DNA from: Lepus europaeus
Lineage: Eukaryota; Chordata; Mammalia; Lagomorpha; Leporidae
Length of the DNA stretch: 64,000 nucleotides
Assembly (NCBI RefSeq): GCF_033115175.1
Contig: NC_084847.1
Coordinates: 50,973,612-51,037,611, forward strand
Reading direction: 5' to 3'
Positions 1-12,099 of the stretch are shown piece by piece; the first letter of the stretch is position 1, and each line of letters starts with the position of its first letter. The notes below the pieces were generated by a model. It searched no databases and was not told the origin of the DNA. It was given only the letters and a program-made list of their open reading frames with translations. Both the position numbers and the translations under genes were made by a program.

Positions 1-544
1 GCCCACCACGGTGCCCAGGCGGCCCTCACACAGGCCAGCCTAAGGGCGGGGCGGGGGCGGGGACAGCCCTAGAGAGCAGGCAGGGGAGGGGGCTCCCACC
101 TGCTCCTGCTCTTTCCTCCAGAGTTTCCTGCTACTCAAGACCCCAGAGCGGGAACAAAAGTAGCCCTGGGCAGCCGGGCTTTCTCCCTGTCCCTTGCTCC
201 TGCCGCCATCCCCTCCCCCAGCCTAGGGTGTCTGGCTCTGACCCGCAAAGGCGACGGCGGCGGGTGCCAGAGGGGGTGGGAGGGCAGCGGCTACCCGGCA
301 GCAGGCTTTTGCTGCCATGGTCCCCAGAGTGGGGCATGGGGCAGGGTTCTACAATCAATCAGCCATTTGTGGGAGGAGGGGCACCTCCTCTCTCAGGTCC
401 GGAGCCTGGGAGGTGGCCCACCCAGCTCAAACCCTCATCCCAGAGCAGCGGGCCACTCACCCAGTGGTCCAGTCCCTGGGTGGGTGTGGGGGGGACAATG
501 GGGCAAGCAGGCGTTTCCCATTCACTCGTCTCCCTGAGGCCAGG

Positions 545-628
545 TGAGGTTCAGAAAGGTTGGGTAACTCCCCCAGGGCCACACAGCATGGGCAGGAGAG
601 CCAGAATCCAGGCCTCTCTTGATCAGGG
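545..628 (-). mobile_element. MIR-like fragment
   Basis: GGTTGGGTAACTCCCCCAGG, GGCCACACAGCATGGG and CCAGAATCCAGGCCTC match reversed MIR. Confidence 0.65.
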
Positions 629-1030
629 AGCGGGTAAGGAGGAAAGAATCCAACAGGTACCCATGAGGTTCTCTCTCTGAAGGTCCCCCCAGCCCCAGCT
701 CCTAGCCCTGAGGGTGGGCCTGGCTGGTGTCCTGCTCCAGGCTCTAGGCTTCTCCCACGGCAGCGAGCTCAGCCCACCCCGTGCCTTTGCCCAGGTTGGC
801 CCCCCCACTGCCTGCAGGTCCTGCTTCCTCCTCTTAGAACCTGCCACCATCTTCAAGGGTGAGCGCATTCAGGCTTCTTCTAGGAAGTCTTCCCTGACTG
901 CCCACTCATGCTAGTGACAACTGCGGCTTCCCCTGGCCTGGCAGTGAGCACAAACCACCCGCCCACCACAGCCTGCCCCTGCCGCCTCTCCCCACCTACC
1001 CCCTCCTCTCCATCCAGACTAGTCTCTCTC

Positions 1031-1342
1031 TTTTTTTAATTAATTAATTTATTTGAAAGGCAGATTTAGAGAGAGGTCTTCTATCTGCTGGTTCACTCCC
1101 CAAGTGGCCACAACAGCCAGAGCTGGGCTGATCCAAAGCCATTAGCCAGGGGCCAGGAGCTTCTTCCAGGTCTCCCACACAGGTGCAGGGGCCCAAGGAC
1201 TTGGGCCATCTACCACTGCTTTCCCAAGCTCATTAGCAGAGAGCTGGATCAGAAGTGGAGCAGCCAGGACTTGAACCAGCGCCCATATGGGATGCCGGCA
1301 CTGCAGGTGGTGGCTTTACCCTCTACGGCACAGTGCCAGCCC
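1031..1342 (-). mobile_element. C-repeat SINE, ATAA-tailed
   Basis: TTAATTTATTTGAAAGGCAG tail through GGTTCACTCCC to the tRNA-like end GCCGGCACTGCAGG and CAGTGCCAGCCCC. Full length. Confidence 0.9.
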
Positions 1343-1888
1343 CTCTCTTCTCCTTCTTAACAAACCAAAGCCGTTCCTGCCTCAGGGCCCTTGCATCACC
1401 TGCTGCCTCCACCTGGATCTTGCTCTCCCCCTGCCTGGCTTCTTCCTGTTGCTTAGGAACGCCCCCCACCAAGGCCCTTCCTAAGAGGCCACCCCGGGCA
1501 GTGCCCACAGCTTCCCTGGCTTCATGCGGCCTGGCTGGCCCTGCCAGAGCCAGGGTTTTACTAGCTGCCTGTGCCCTCGGTTCCAACGTCCCTCGAGCCC
1601 CTGCCCGGGGCCCAGGTTGTCCAGTCTCGCCTCTGTCCTTCCCTGGAGCCAGACCCGGGAAGCACACAGTGTCTTACTCTGCTGACCGGTCTAATCAAAG
1701 CAAGGACTTGTGCCCAGAGATGTCCCTTACAGTGTTATTTATCAGCGGGAAAAATAAGACGGCATCATGGCGACAACTGGGCAAAGAATAGGTGCGGGGA
1801 CAGTGACCAACACACCGATCGGGCCGGCCCTCCGTTCCCCCAAGTTCCCCAGCCTCAGGCTTGTCCAATTGGGGATCGAAAGTATTGG

Positions 1889-2165
1889 GGGGAGGGCTGG
1901 CACTGTGGTGCAGTGGGTGAAGCCGCCACCTGTGGCGCCAGCATCCCATATGGACGCCGGTTCGAATCCCGGCTGCTCCACTTCCAGTCCAGCTCTCTGC
2001 TGTGGCCTGGGAAAGCAGTGGACGATGGCCCGAGTGCCTGGGCCCCTGCACCCACTTTAGCCCGGCCCAGCCCTGGCTGTTGCAGGCACCGTGGAGTGAA
2101 CCAGCGGATGGAAGATCTCTCACTCTCTCTGCCTTTCTGACAAATTTTTAAAAACATTCTTTTTA
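1889..2165 (+). mobile_element. C-repeat SINE, ATAA-tailed
   Basis: Starts GGGCTGGCACTGTGGTGCAG and carries the box-B-like GGTTCGAATCCC. The tail is decayed (CAAATTTTTAAAAAC). Confidence 0.88.
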
Positions 2166-2773
2166 AAAAAGGATCAGGAAGCTTAACTTTACAAAAACAG
2201 TAAAGGTCAGGGGCTCTGTGCAAATACTACACCGTTTCCTACAAGACCGGAGCCCTGGGCCCGGACCCCGAGGGCCATATCCGGGGAAGGGGAGCAGGGG
2301 CCACAGCAACCCCGTCGGATTCCCCAGTACTCCACAGTGGCCAGCTGGTGCCCAATCAGCTCACAGCTTCCCCACGGCCACGCGTGCCCCGCCTTCCCCC
2401 GACCAGCCGCCCACCAGCAGGAGGACGGTGGGCAGGAGGTCAGATGAGGGAGGGTTCAAGGGCACAATGGCTCCGCTGGCGGGGAACAAATGAGAAAGAG
2501 GCGGGCGTGAGGCTCCTGGCTGGGTCTCACCCACGGGCTCGGTGACCAGGGACAGCCTCTGCGCACCCCGTTCCTCATCTCCAGGGGGGCCTGACAAGGG
2601 ACCAGGAACAATGCGCACAGAGCCTGTTGTGTGGCTAAAGCTTCTCAAGGAATCACACATCAAGAAGGACTTCCAGGGACCCCTGGGGATCACAGAGTGG
2701 CCTGGGGGCTCCTCCAGGTCACCCCAGCCCCACCGCAGCCTGGCCCGCACCCACCTCCCTGGGCCCCACGCAC

Positions 2774-2918
2774 CTTCCTTGGAGCCAGTGGCTGTGGCCG
2801 CTGCTGTCACTGCCGCCGCCGCCGCCGCCCCCGAGGCCGACCCAGTGGACGTGCGGCCCACGGGGCTCGAATGCTTCCCCCCGCGGCCGGGGGGCTTCAG
2901 ACCGCTGGGCTTCTGCAT
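2774..2918 (-). CDS. CLIP2: CLIP2 first coding exon (codons 1-48, partial gene)
   Basis: This exon encodes the N-terminus of CAP-Gly domain linker protein 2 (CLIP-115), a cytoplasmic microtubule plus-end protein abundant in neurons. The ATG is at 2918-2916 and the peptide opens MQKPSGLKPPGRGGKHSSP, a start I recognise from mammalian CLIP2. It is basic and Ser/Pro-rich and precedes the first CAP-Gly domain, which is encoded further left, outside the window. A likely acceptor AG at 2930-2929 leaves 10 nt of 5' UTR. The donor reads GGAAG|GTGCGT, with the intron starting at 2773 and a phase-1 end. Residues 31-36 are six alanines from a GGC/GCC triplet run, followed by a further Ala/Thr-rich stretch. 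That makes the linker longer and more alanine-rich than the human one as I recall it. Identity is secure; the exact acceptor is slightly less so. Confidence 0.93.
2812..2829 (-). repeat. Coding (GCC)6 triplet repeat in CLIP2
   Basis: Six uninterrupted GCC units lie inside the first CLIP2 coding exon. In the minus-strand frame they give most of the six-alanine run at residues 31-36. Confidence 0.95.
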
Positions 2919-3251
2919 GGTGGTGCCACTCAGAGGGTGGACAAGGGGTGGCGCAGGTCACCTCCTCCCCGCCATCCTGGCTCCCCTGTGGGCAGAGAAC
3001 AGGAGAGACCGTGACGTCACCAAGTACGTGGCCCCCAGCACACCCTGATGCCACCACGGCACCCGCTGTGGGATCCTGGCGTCCCCTCCCCTGTGGGGCA
3101 GGCAGGGGTCATCTCTTGCGTCCAAGGTTGCACAGCTGTTCCAGGCAGGTCCCAGGGACCCCACCGACCCCAGCAGCCTCCAGGAGGAAGAACCTGCCCG
3201 TGGCTGGCCTTGCATGGAGGCGGAGCTCCTTGAGGTCAAGGCCAAGTTCAG

Positions 3252-3277
3252 ACACACACACACACACACACACACAC
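3252..3277. repeat. (CA)13 microsatellite
   Basis: An uninterrupted AC/CA dinucleotide run of about 13 units, in CLIP2 intron 1. Confidence 0.95.
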
Positions 3278-5461
3278 GAGTCTGGCCCTGCACCACTTCC
3301 GTCCTCCCCTGCTCAGCCCTGGGGAAACATCAGGGAGACCTTGGCCTCTGGGGACAGCACCCGCTTGTGGCTGTCAGCATTTGCGGGGAGAAGCGAGGCC
3401 ACCCCTGCGCCGGGGGGGAGGGGCAGAGAAGAAGGGAGAACAGGAAGGGGCGGCCCAGTGACTCACCCAGCCTGCTGGTGGCACGGAGGAAGAAGGGGCT
3501 GGTGACTCGGTGAGAAACTGGTCTGGGGCCACGCCGTGACACCAACAGGCCCCCTCGCCAACCCCCGCCCCCAATCGCCATTTAGCAAAGTCAACCCTGG
3601 CTGTGTTTCAGGGTTTCCATTTCAGCCGCCCAGGCCGAGGGTGAGGCCCCGACGGAAGGGGGCATGGTGCCAGGTAGGGCGGCTGCAGCCCGGCTCGGGC
3701 GGGGCACCGAGGGTGAGGTGGGCAGGCACCACCGCCCCACCCCCTGCCACAGCTCCCGCTGCTCACAGGGGTCCTGGCAGCGCAGGCCCCGCCCACTTGC
3801 CCCAAGCACTAGGAGTGGAGTCAGGACGGGGCCCTGGAGGGGCAAGGTCTGTACCAGGGAGCCCGGGGCAGGTCGGGGCAGCCGAGGGCTCAGCGTCGCC
3901 ATCATGGCAGGGGGAGGGGAGGGCATCCAGGGACCAGGACAGGCAAGGGTCTCCCAGGAGGGGACATGGCTCTCGGAGCTGATGAGGACAGACTTGGGGG
4001 TGGGATGGGACTGCTGTGATAGACAGGAAGCCAGGCCAAGGCCTGAACTGGGACAGGGAGGGGGGAGGGGTGGGGCTGAGGCTGCAGGAGGGGGCTGTCT
4101 GGGACATGCCAGGGGAGAGGCGACACTGAGGGGAGGGGAGCAGGAGACAGAGGGGTGGGTGTGGCCCCCGGGAGAGTCCCTGGGGAGGACACCTGGGGGC
4201 TGGGGGAGGAGGGAAGGGCCACGGGGCCCCCGCCTGAGGGTGACCTGACAACAGGTGGGGGCCAGGGCGCCAGTTGTGGGGCTGGGAGCTGCCAGTGCTC
4301 CCCAGGAATCAGGACACACAAACCCCGGGCGCCGGATCAGATGGGCACAGCGCCGAGAGGCCTGGCAGTGCCAGCTGTGGGAGGGGCCACGGAACAACCG
4401 GCTGCTGAGGGTGCAGATGCCAGGGTGCCCCGAGAGCCAGCTGCTCCCCAGCTGGGTGCTCACGGGTCCCCCAGGGCGGCGGTGGGGCTGCAGGACTAGG
4501 GCCTTCCTTTGTATCTGAAAGGTTTGTCCAAGGACCTAAGGTGGGTCCTCACCTGGGCGTGCTGTAGGCCCTGCCCTGCCCCAGGAACCTGCTGTCACCC
4601 CAGTCCCACACCACGTAGCATCCAGCTGCAGGTGCAGCTGGACCCAAGCTGGCGCCTCACCCACTCCGGCCCCACTGCCCGAGCCATGCAGCCCGGGAAA
4701 GAGTTCACTCTGTCTACATCTGACTGCAGCTCAGGAAATCCACAGTTCACCCCTCGGGTCCTGGATCCCCCCCACCTCGGGCATGGGGAGGGCAGTGCTG
4801 GGCGGGGCCCTCCCCACCCTGAGAGTCCCCTGCCAACTCTCAGATGGGAGCCAGAGCTCGGGGCCTCACGCCAGCTGCTCCTCGGGCCCGGGAGGGTCGG
4901 AGTGACGGCGCCCATCTGCCCTGCACCCTGTGTTCTCCCGTGGTTGGCAGGGCCCTCAAAGCCCCAGGCTCGCATGGCCACGGTCACCAGCGGGGATGTA
5001 ATGGAACCCCAAGAAGAATGGCGTGGGGACCTGCGTCACTCTGAGGGCACCCAGAGAGCGGGCAGCTGGGAACCAGCGTGGGGGAAGGGACGTGCCAGCC
5101 CAGGGCTCTGGGTCCACGCGGCTTCGAGGCCAGAAGAGGGGAAGAAGGCAGCAGGCACAGGTGCACTCGTGGGCTGGGCAGACACGTGCCAAGTGCCCCA
5201 GGCCACTCCCAGCTTCTCTGGTGCCTGTGGCTGGCACTGAGCCCAGGAGCCGGGGTGATGGCTCCTCCCTGCCTGCAAGGTCACGGCCGTGGGGTCCATG
5301 TGTAAAGGAGGCAGAGGCATCTTCCTGGGTGACTGTGGGGCTCTGAATACACACGTACCACCCCACGCACAGCTGGCACGTCCAGACTCCGGGCCAAGCC
5401 ACGGCCCAGAGCCTCGGCGGCCACCTTCTTCCAGCCATGGCTCAAGTCACCCTTGGATCTA

Positions 5462-5580
5462 CCTTTATCCCCATTTCACAGAGTGAGAAACTGAGGCCCG
5501 AAGCAGAGAAGTGAGTCCATCATGGGCACAGAGCAAGTGGATCAGGCAGTGAGACTCAGCTGCCTGAACGCAGCCGACCA
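5462..5580 (-). mobile_element. MIR-like fragment
   Basis: TTTATCCCCATTTCACAGAG, AACTGAGGCCCGAAGCAGAG and GAGTCCATCATGGGCACAG are the reverse of the MIR core and its ATGGGG tail. Confidence 0.75.
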
Positions 5581-6159
5581 TGTGGGTCAAAGGGGCCCTC
5601 CAAGCAAGAGCCAGAGGACCGGGTGGCCAACCCATTCTCTTCCACCCCCGCCTCCTGGGCAGCTCCCCGCCACAGATCCAGGCCAGCAGGGCTGCAGGCC
5701 AGCGGCCCCTCCTCACGTCCCCTGCCCCAACCTGGCCTCCAGAGCTTCCTCCCTGGGGTCAGACTCACACAGGCAACCACAGCCATGGACGACGATGCTG
5801 GGTTGACCAGCTAGCCGCAAAATCCGAACTCAGTCCCATGGTCCCTGGCCATGTTCAGTCTCACCGACAGCCTCCAACACCGGATTTGGGGTCTTCCCCG
5901 GCCAGACGCCAGCCAGCAATTCCACAGTATCGGACACGGGCTGGCCACGCTCTAGTCTGGCTCCGCCCCAGTGAGACACTCTGCCCCACCCACCCTCCTA
6001 CTTCAGCTGCCAATCACCAGCCCCAGGTTGGTCTTCCCTGAGCTTCTGACAGACCAGTTCGGGGAGATGAACCTGCCCAGGTGGCACACAGGTCTCAGGG
6101 GACCACGCTGACTGCGTCTACTCTGAAGATGCTCCATAAGATGCCAATGGAGAGGCACA

Positions 6160-6368
6160 CAGGCCTAAGCCAGGAGCCAGGAGCTTCCTCCAGGTCTCCC
6201 ACATGGGTGCAGGGGCCCAAGCACGTGGGCCATCTTCCACTGCTTTCCCAGGCACATTAGCAGGGAGCTGGATTGGAAGTGGAGCAGCCGGGACACGAAC
6301 CGGCATCCATATGGGATGCTGGTGCTGCATGTAGCGGCTTAACCTGCGGTTGCCACCATGCCAGCCCC
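6160..6368 (-). mobile_element. C-repeat SINE fragment
   Basis: Lacks the CT-rich tail; retains GGAGCTTCCTCCAGGTCTCC through GGACACGAACCGGCATCC and ATGCCAGCCCC. Confidence 0.85.
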
Positions 6369-7795
6369 CCTAAGTGTCCCATCAACCCCTATGCCAAACA
6401 CCAGCTCCAACCACCTTATCTCCTGGTTACACTTTCCGTGACCTTTCAGAAGAACCCTGCAGCCTCGCAGTGCACCCACCTGCTTCCCTGGGTCGTGCCA
6501 GCACCCGTCTCCCTCCTGCACACGCACCACCCCATGCACAGGTGCTCAGGGTGGGAGGCCGGACCCACTGCAGTCCAGGACTGGCCCTGGACCGGCAGCA
6601 GGGGCCAGCAAGCCAGGTATGCAAGGAAGGGCCAGGGACGAGTCAGCCAGCAGGCCGGGCGCCGTCCCTAGCTCTGTAGGGTGCCCCAGCACTGGGGAGT
6701 CAGGGGAGGGGCACACAGCGCTCCATGGCCTGTCACTCACGGGCCCAAGCACCAGCTATTTCTTGTGTTGCTTCCAAAAAGGCAACACCACCCTAGGCAT
6801 CAAACTCTGGCCGAGTGCCAGCAACCCCCACTGCCCCCGTCATACCCCCAGGTCATGGCATGACCGTGCCCGCTACCTAAAACGCCCTTGCTCTCACGAA
6901 GGGCAGCTTAACCGGGATGGGTCTCTGCACGGCTTGTTCGCTCCAGGCTCTCAGTACCTAGGACAGCGCCAGGCACAGCTGCAGCTTGGAAAGACCTGGC
7001 TGCTGGATGAGCTGAGAGGCCAGGGCTCCGCCGCCTGCAACCTTCCCAGGTCGACCTGGACGCCCGCTCTTCGCCCGTCGCCGCACCCCCTGGCCTGTCT
7101 CAGGAGATCTCAGGGACGGGCAGAGGAGAGGAGAACTGAATGTTCCGAGTGACTCACATCCTGCTGGAAACCCTGGCCTGGAGCACACGCGGCACGGAGC
7201 ATGGCTTCCCAGGGGTGCGTCCGACCCACGGAGGCGCAGAGTGGTGAGCTCCCCGTCACTGGAGGCAATCTAGCTGAGCCCGCAGCCTCCTCCCGGAGGG
7301 GGTCCTTGCTCCAGCCGGCACAGCTGCCCCGATCCTGCTCCTGGGGCAGTGCAGAAGCAAGCCCCCGGGACCCAGGCACGCGCTTACACTGGCACCGACT
7401 CCAGGGCAAGGGGGTGGAGCTCTGGACCCCTGGGAGGGGGCGTGAGCACGAGAAGCGAGCTGGGGACAAGCGTTGGCCTTTCCTATTCTCGCCTGCAACA
7501 CGGCGTGACAAGGCGCCTGGGTCGCTGATTTTACCGACACCGCTGCCCACCCAGGGCCGCCCCCACCTCGGGGCAGCTGTCATCACTGCCGACGGCACAG
7601 CCTAACAGCAGCCCCAGGCCCGGAAGAACGAGTCTGCTGTGGGTAGGGACACACAGGGGCAGCAGGTGCAGGAGAGGAGCCAGCGGCCCCCCCGGGTGCC
7701 CCTGGCGGGGTCCAGAGCTAGATGTGGCATTGTCTTCCGCGGGGCCATGGGCACCTAACATCCGTCCGGCTCCAGGCGCCGGTCAGAGCACACAA

Positions 7796-7955
7796 GCATA
7801 AACACTGCTCGTCTGATCTTCAGAGCAGCGCTACGCAAGTACTCGTGCGAGCTCTGCGTTGCCAAGGGTGGAACCGAGGCTTGGGGCCCTTGTCCAGGGC
7901 TACACATCGGATCTACAGCACAGCGGGGACTCGAACGCAGGTCCTCTAGCCAAGG
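7796..7955 (-). mobile_element. MIR-like fragment
   Basis: GAACCGAGGCTTGGGGCCC, CCAGGGCTACACATCGGATC and GGGACTCGAACGCAGGTCC mark the MIR core in reverse. Confidence 0.72.
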
Positions 7956-8923
7956 GGTGTGTGTGGCTTTGAGCGGCTTCTGTGGACTCATTCTGGTGAA
8001 AGGGTGGGGGACGAGGGTGGCAACTCTGGCGGAGGCCAGGGCCACCCACAGCCCTGGGGGCCAAGGTCATGGTGTACAGCACCGCTGCCGGCTGCTCCCC
8101 ACCCCCACCCCTCCAGCCAGGCACCCTCCCCGCTCCTGCACCTGCCTTCCAGCCGCCCTGACACCCTGAATTGGTTGTTTCTGAAGGCATTTTGGCCCCC
8201 TCCGCCCCACCCCGCCCCAGCCGCCACCTCCAACCCCTCGCTCAGCCACAGGCCTTCTCCTCTCTCCTCCTGGCAAAGATCCATGGGACTCAGGGACTTC
8301 ACCCCCTGTCCGGGGCCCAGTGGGTGCAGCTGAGCTGTGCACCTCCCTGGCCGAGGGGGCTTCTCTGGGCAAGCACCAGCCCTGAAGCCACCAGACCCTT
8401 TGTGGAGGGCCTGGCTGGGCAGCAAGGACCCCACCCACCCACCCAGAAAGGGGACCAGAAGATTGTGAAGTCAGCTGCCCCCCAGGCCTCTCTACCCCTG
8501 CTTTCTCGATGATAGTCACCACACGGCCACCCCTCCCTGCGGTGGCTGTCCCAGTCCGGTGCATCGTTGTCTACAGCACAGCCACTGTGGCTCCCCTCCC
8601 GCGCCAATCCAGCTGCTAGAAGGTTCCAGGTCCGACTCCCTCCCCTGCACAGGTGGAACTCCCCCCCTCCCCCCGCCCCGGTGTCACTGGCTCTTGCCGC
8701 CCTGGGCTGCCCCCTGCCCCAATATTCTCATCGATGTGTAAACTCGTTATCCCGTGCTTGTCTTAGCAAATGACCCCACATCCTCTCTGGGGTAGACGAA
8801 GCACACAGACCCCTCTGATGTCTTCCTCCCTCGCCCCTCTGTGCCCCCCCAACACACAGTCTGAAAGAAGCTGTGTGGAGCCTGGCAATGGGTGAATTGA
8901 ATGAACGAACAGATCTATAAAGA

Positions 8924-9061
8924 ACAGCTAACATGATAAAGGCAACAGCCTCCGTTAGAAAGGGAACAGTCTACATTGTAGAGGGCACAGCCTGTGTTAT
9001 ACAGGGCACAGCCTGTGCTATACAGGGCACACTCTACGTTGTAGAGGGCACAGCCTAGGCT
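8924..9061. repeat. Minisatellite with about 21-bp unit
   Basis: Imperfect direct repeats of a unit like GGGCACAGCCTGTGTTATAC, about six copies with drift. The 7-codon periodicity (CALYNTG-like) in one frame is a by-product of the 21-bp unit and not a protein. Confidence 0.85.
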
Positions 9062-9547
9062 GAGGCAGAAGGATACAAGGTGACAAAAAAGATCACAGAT
9101 GCAAACACCACTCCCCTCCATGGGGGGCACCCATCTCCTCCCATGGCCTGGTGGGGACCGTGGGCCCTCAGCTGAGCCCCACCAGAGGCTCCACCCCCTG
9201 GTATCCAGTCCGCCTCACTTTCTCCCACTGCCTCAGGAAAGCACGTATTTCTACTCCCCAGGGCACGCCCCCAGGCCACCCCACCTGCCCAGGATGTAGA
9301 GACTCCCAGAACGTCCGGCTCCGAGGTGTCGGCCCAGGACAACCCTGTTTGCTGCTGCCTCCGTGGGTTCTCTCGGGATGGGGGCTGCTGTCTTCCTGCT
9401 CGGCGAAGGCTCCGGGGAGCTCCACGCAGCCCAGAAGGGAAATGGGCCGGGCCGGGCTGCAACAAGAGCACATCAGCCAGGGGCCACCCACGGGGGAGGC
9501 TGGAAAACCAGGCGCTCCCCACGAGCCTGCCCTTCCTTGCTCAGGAG

Positions 9548-9856
9548 GCCCAAGGCGGTAAAGCCATCGCCTGTGGTGCCAGCATTCCCATATGGACGCT
9601 GGTTCAAGTCCCGGCTGCTCTGCTTCCGATCCAGCTCCCTGCTAATGCACCTGGGAGAGCAGTGGAAGACGGATCAAGTCCTTGGGCCCCTGTATCCACG
9701 TGGGAGACCCAGAAGAAGCTCTGGATCCAGGCTTTAGCCTGCCCAGCCCTGGCCATTGAGGCCATCTGGGGAATGAATCAGCGGGTGGAAGATCTCTCTC
9801 TAGTTCTCCCTCTCTAACTCTGACTTTCAAATAAATAAATAAATCTTTAAAAAGAA
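9548..9856 (+). mobile_element. C-repeat SINE, ATAA-tailed
   Basis: Starts near AAGGCGGTAAAGCCATCGCC and ends CAAATAAATAAATAAATCTT. The extreme 5' end is diverged. Confidence 0.9.
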
Positions 9857-12099
9857 GCCCAAAAGGTAGAAAAGGGAAGTGAATCCGGAGCAGGAGCCTT
9901 CGGCCCAGGCTAGAGCTATAGGTGAGGCCCCAGCCATAGCGTTGGACAGCCGGATGCATGGACGGGGTCCTGGGTGGAGGGCGCGTTAATGACAACCACC
10001 GGTTTCCGCTTCCACGGGGGAACAGCTCACTGACACTGGGAAGCATGTTCTCTGAGCTCATGGGCTTTGTGTTACTGTTCCTGCTGCTACGATCCTGGCT
10101 AGGCAGCTCAGAGGCAAGGGAGTGGGGGGGGGGGTGTGGGGGTAGGGGACAGTGCTGGGGCAACCAGCGGATCCCCAGGGTCCAGGTCCCGAAGGGAGCG
10201 AGCTTCTGCCTGCACCTGCTCTCTACATCCCACACCTGCAGCACCAGCACACTCCTAGCAAACCCGCCTGTGGAGGCCAGAGACCCCAGTGCCCAGCTCG
10301 GGTAACTGACCAGGGCCCAGCCTGCCCGGCACACACCCTGCGTCCTCCAACTGCTGGCACCAGCTGTGCCCAACACGGTCTCCCACCGCCAGCTGTGCAG
10401 ACCACAGGGCCTGCCCCGACCCACTGGGCAGATGGAGGTGGCGCCCCCCTCCCAGGCTCTCTCTGGAACCCGGAGATGGAGCAGAGCCCCGCTGGGCCAG
10501 GCTGCCACGTTCACCAGCCAGAGTATGCCAGCCAGAAGGGAGTGGTGAGGCCAAAAAATGAAACCGCAGTCCAGCCAGAGGGAAATGGGGAGCGGGCTGC
10601 TCGCCAGCTCTGTCCACTGCCCGAGTGCCCGGTTCCCTCCTCTTAACTCCCCTTTCGCTTAACCTAACTGTAGGCGGCTCCTGTTCGTGCAATAAGATAA
10701 TCCCAAAGACACAGGACCCGAAGGTGTCGCGGTCTATGGAGGATGCCAGGGGTGGCTGGTCTGGGTCTGGCTGGCTTGGGACAGAAGGCGTGGCCAATGG
10801 AGGCAGGTGTGTGTCAGGATTCTGTACCCAAGCGAGCCATCAGGGCAGGGCGTCTAAGGAGGGCACACATGCACACGAGGTCAAATGAACTCCGGACACA
10901 GGGAGACCGCCGTGGAGGCGGGGTGGGGAGCGTGGCTTCCAGACACACAGTAGGCACTTCACAAATGCACAGAGGACAAACAGAGCAAGGTCTGTGCCCC
11001 ACACCATCTCCATTTGCAAAAGTGCCGACAAGGTTATTAAAACATCCCCAAAGCAACGCTCGCATTTAAGAGTCACAGCCACTGCTGGCACACGGTGAGT
11101 GCTCAGAATTCTTTGTCCCAAGAATGAACCCTGCTCGGGGCTCAGCAGCACAGGTAGCCGCCTCTCCTTCCTGGGGGTAGGACCCGGGAGGCAGCGGCCG
11201 CACCAGGCCCGAGGCAGGGCTCATGGGGAGCCAGGCAGGACAGAGAGAGGCTACAGGGCCACTGGATGTGGCAGCCCCAATGTTTACAGGCCCCCTGCTG
11301 TCTCCTGGGGTTCACCGCTCTCTCAACAACCCTAACACACAGACACCACACCGATCGCAATTCACAGGTGCCAGTCTGCAGCCGCGTGACGCCCCACCGC
11401 CCAAGCACTCAGCCGGTGCTGGGAAAGGCTTCCTGATCCTCTGGGCTTCGGGCTCTGGGTGTAGAACTCCAGGCATCCCCTGGGCTCCCCAGGAACACAC
11501 AGGGCTGTGCAGAGGCTCACCCCAGGGCTCCCCCACCTCACCCGTCCTGGCGCCTGTACCCCAACCTCACTCCCCAAGGCATCCCGTACTCAGGTGCACC
11601 TGCTGCACCATGTAGGTGGGTCTCCACCTGGGGAGGCAGGAAAGCCAGCTCCATCCCTTCCCCCAAGGGGACCTGCCCCCGCCTCACACCCCCTGCCCTG
11701 TCATCCACATCCTTTGCTGCCCAGAGCTCACCTCTCCCTTCTGATCTGACACCCTTTGCCCAGCTGCACATGCCGACAGCGAACTTCCGCCCGGTGCTCG
11801 GCACCCCCAGCTGACGGGCTGTGCTCCACTGGGGGAACCCTGCTCTCTCGGCTCCTGTGCACCTGCCAGCCAGGCGACAGCGGCAGCTGGATGAATGAAG
11901 GGCTCTGGTTGTTTACGCTGACAAATGGGGGGCCTCCCACGTGGTGCTCCCTGAGCCCCACCCCACCTCCACCGGCACCCCTCACCCCGGGACTCATCCA
12001 GAAGAGACAGGCGGGGATCTCCGAGGTCGGGGCGCGGGGGTCACGAGGCTGTGTGTGACTGTCCCCTCCCCAAGGTGCCCCTTGTGCCGGCCCTTCCCG

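Larger units (their letters stand above)
1..2773 (-). other. CLIP2: CLIP2 intron 2 (5' part)
   Basis: This is intron following the first coding exon and running off the left edge. It contains two SINEs (about 1031-1342 and 1889-2165), a MIR-like remnant near 545-625, and otherwise GC-rich unique sequence. No ORF here resembles the CAP-Gly exon that should come next, so that exon lies outside the window. Confidence 0.8.

Noticed and set aside
1893-2000. tRNA-like sequences with box-B-like GGTTCGAATCC
   Set aside because: They are the tRNA-derived heads of SINEs, lacking a full cloverleaf. No genuine tRNA gene was found.
3591-4463. A 290-codon minus-strand ORF in CLIP2 intron 1
   Set aside because: Low-complexity Pro/Ser composition, no recognisable domain, and many overlapping frames of similar length in GC-rich intron.
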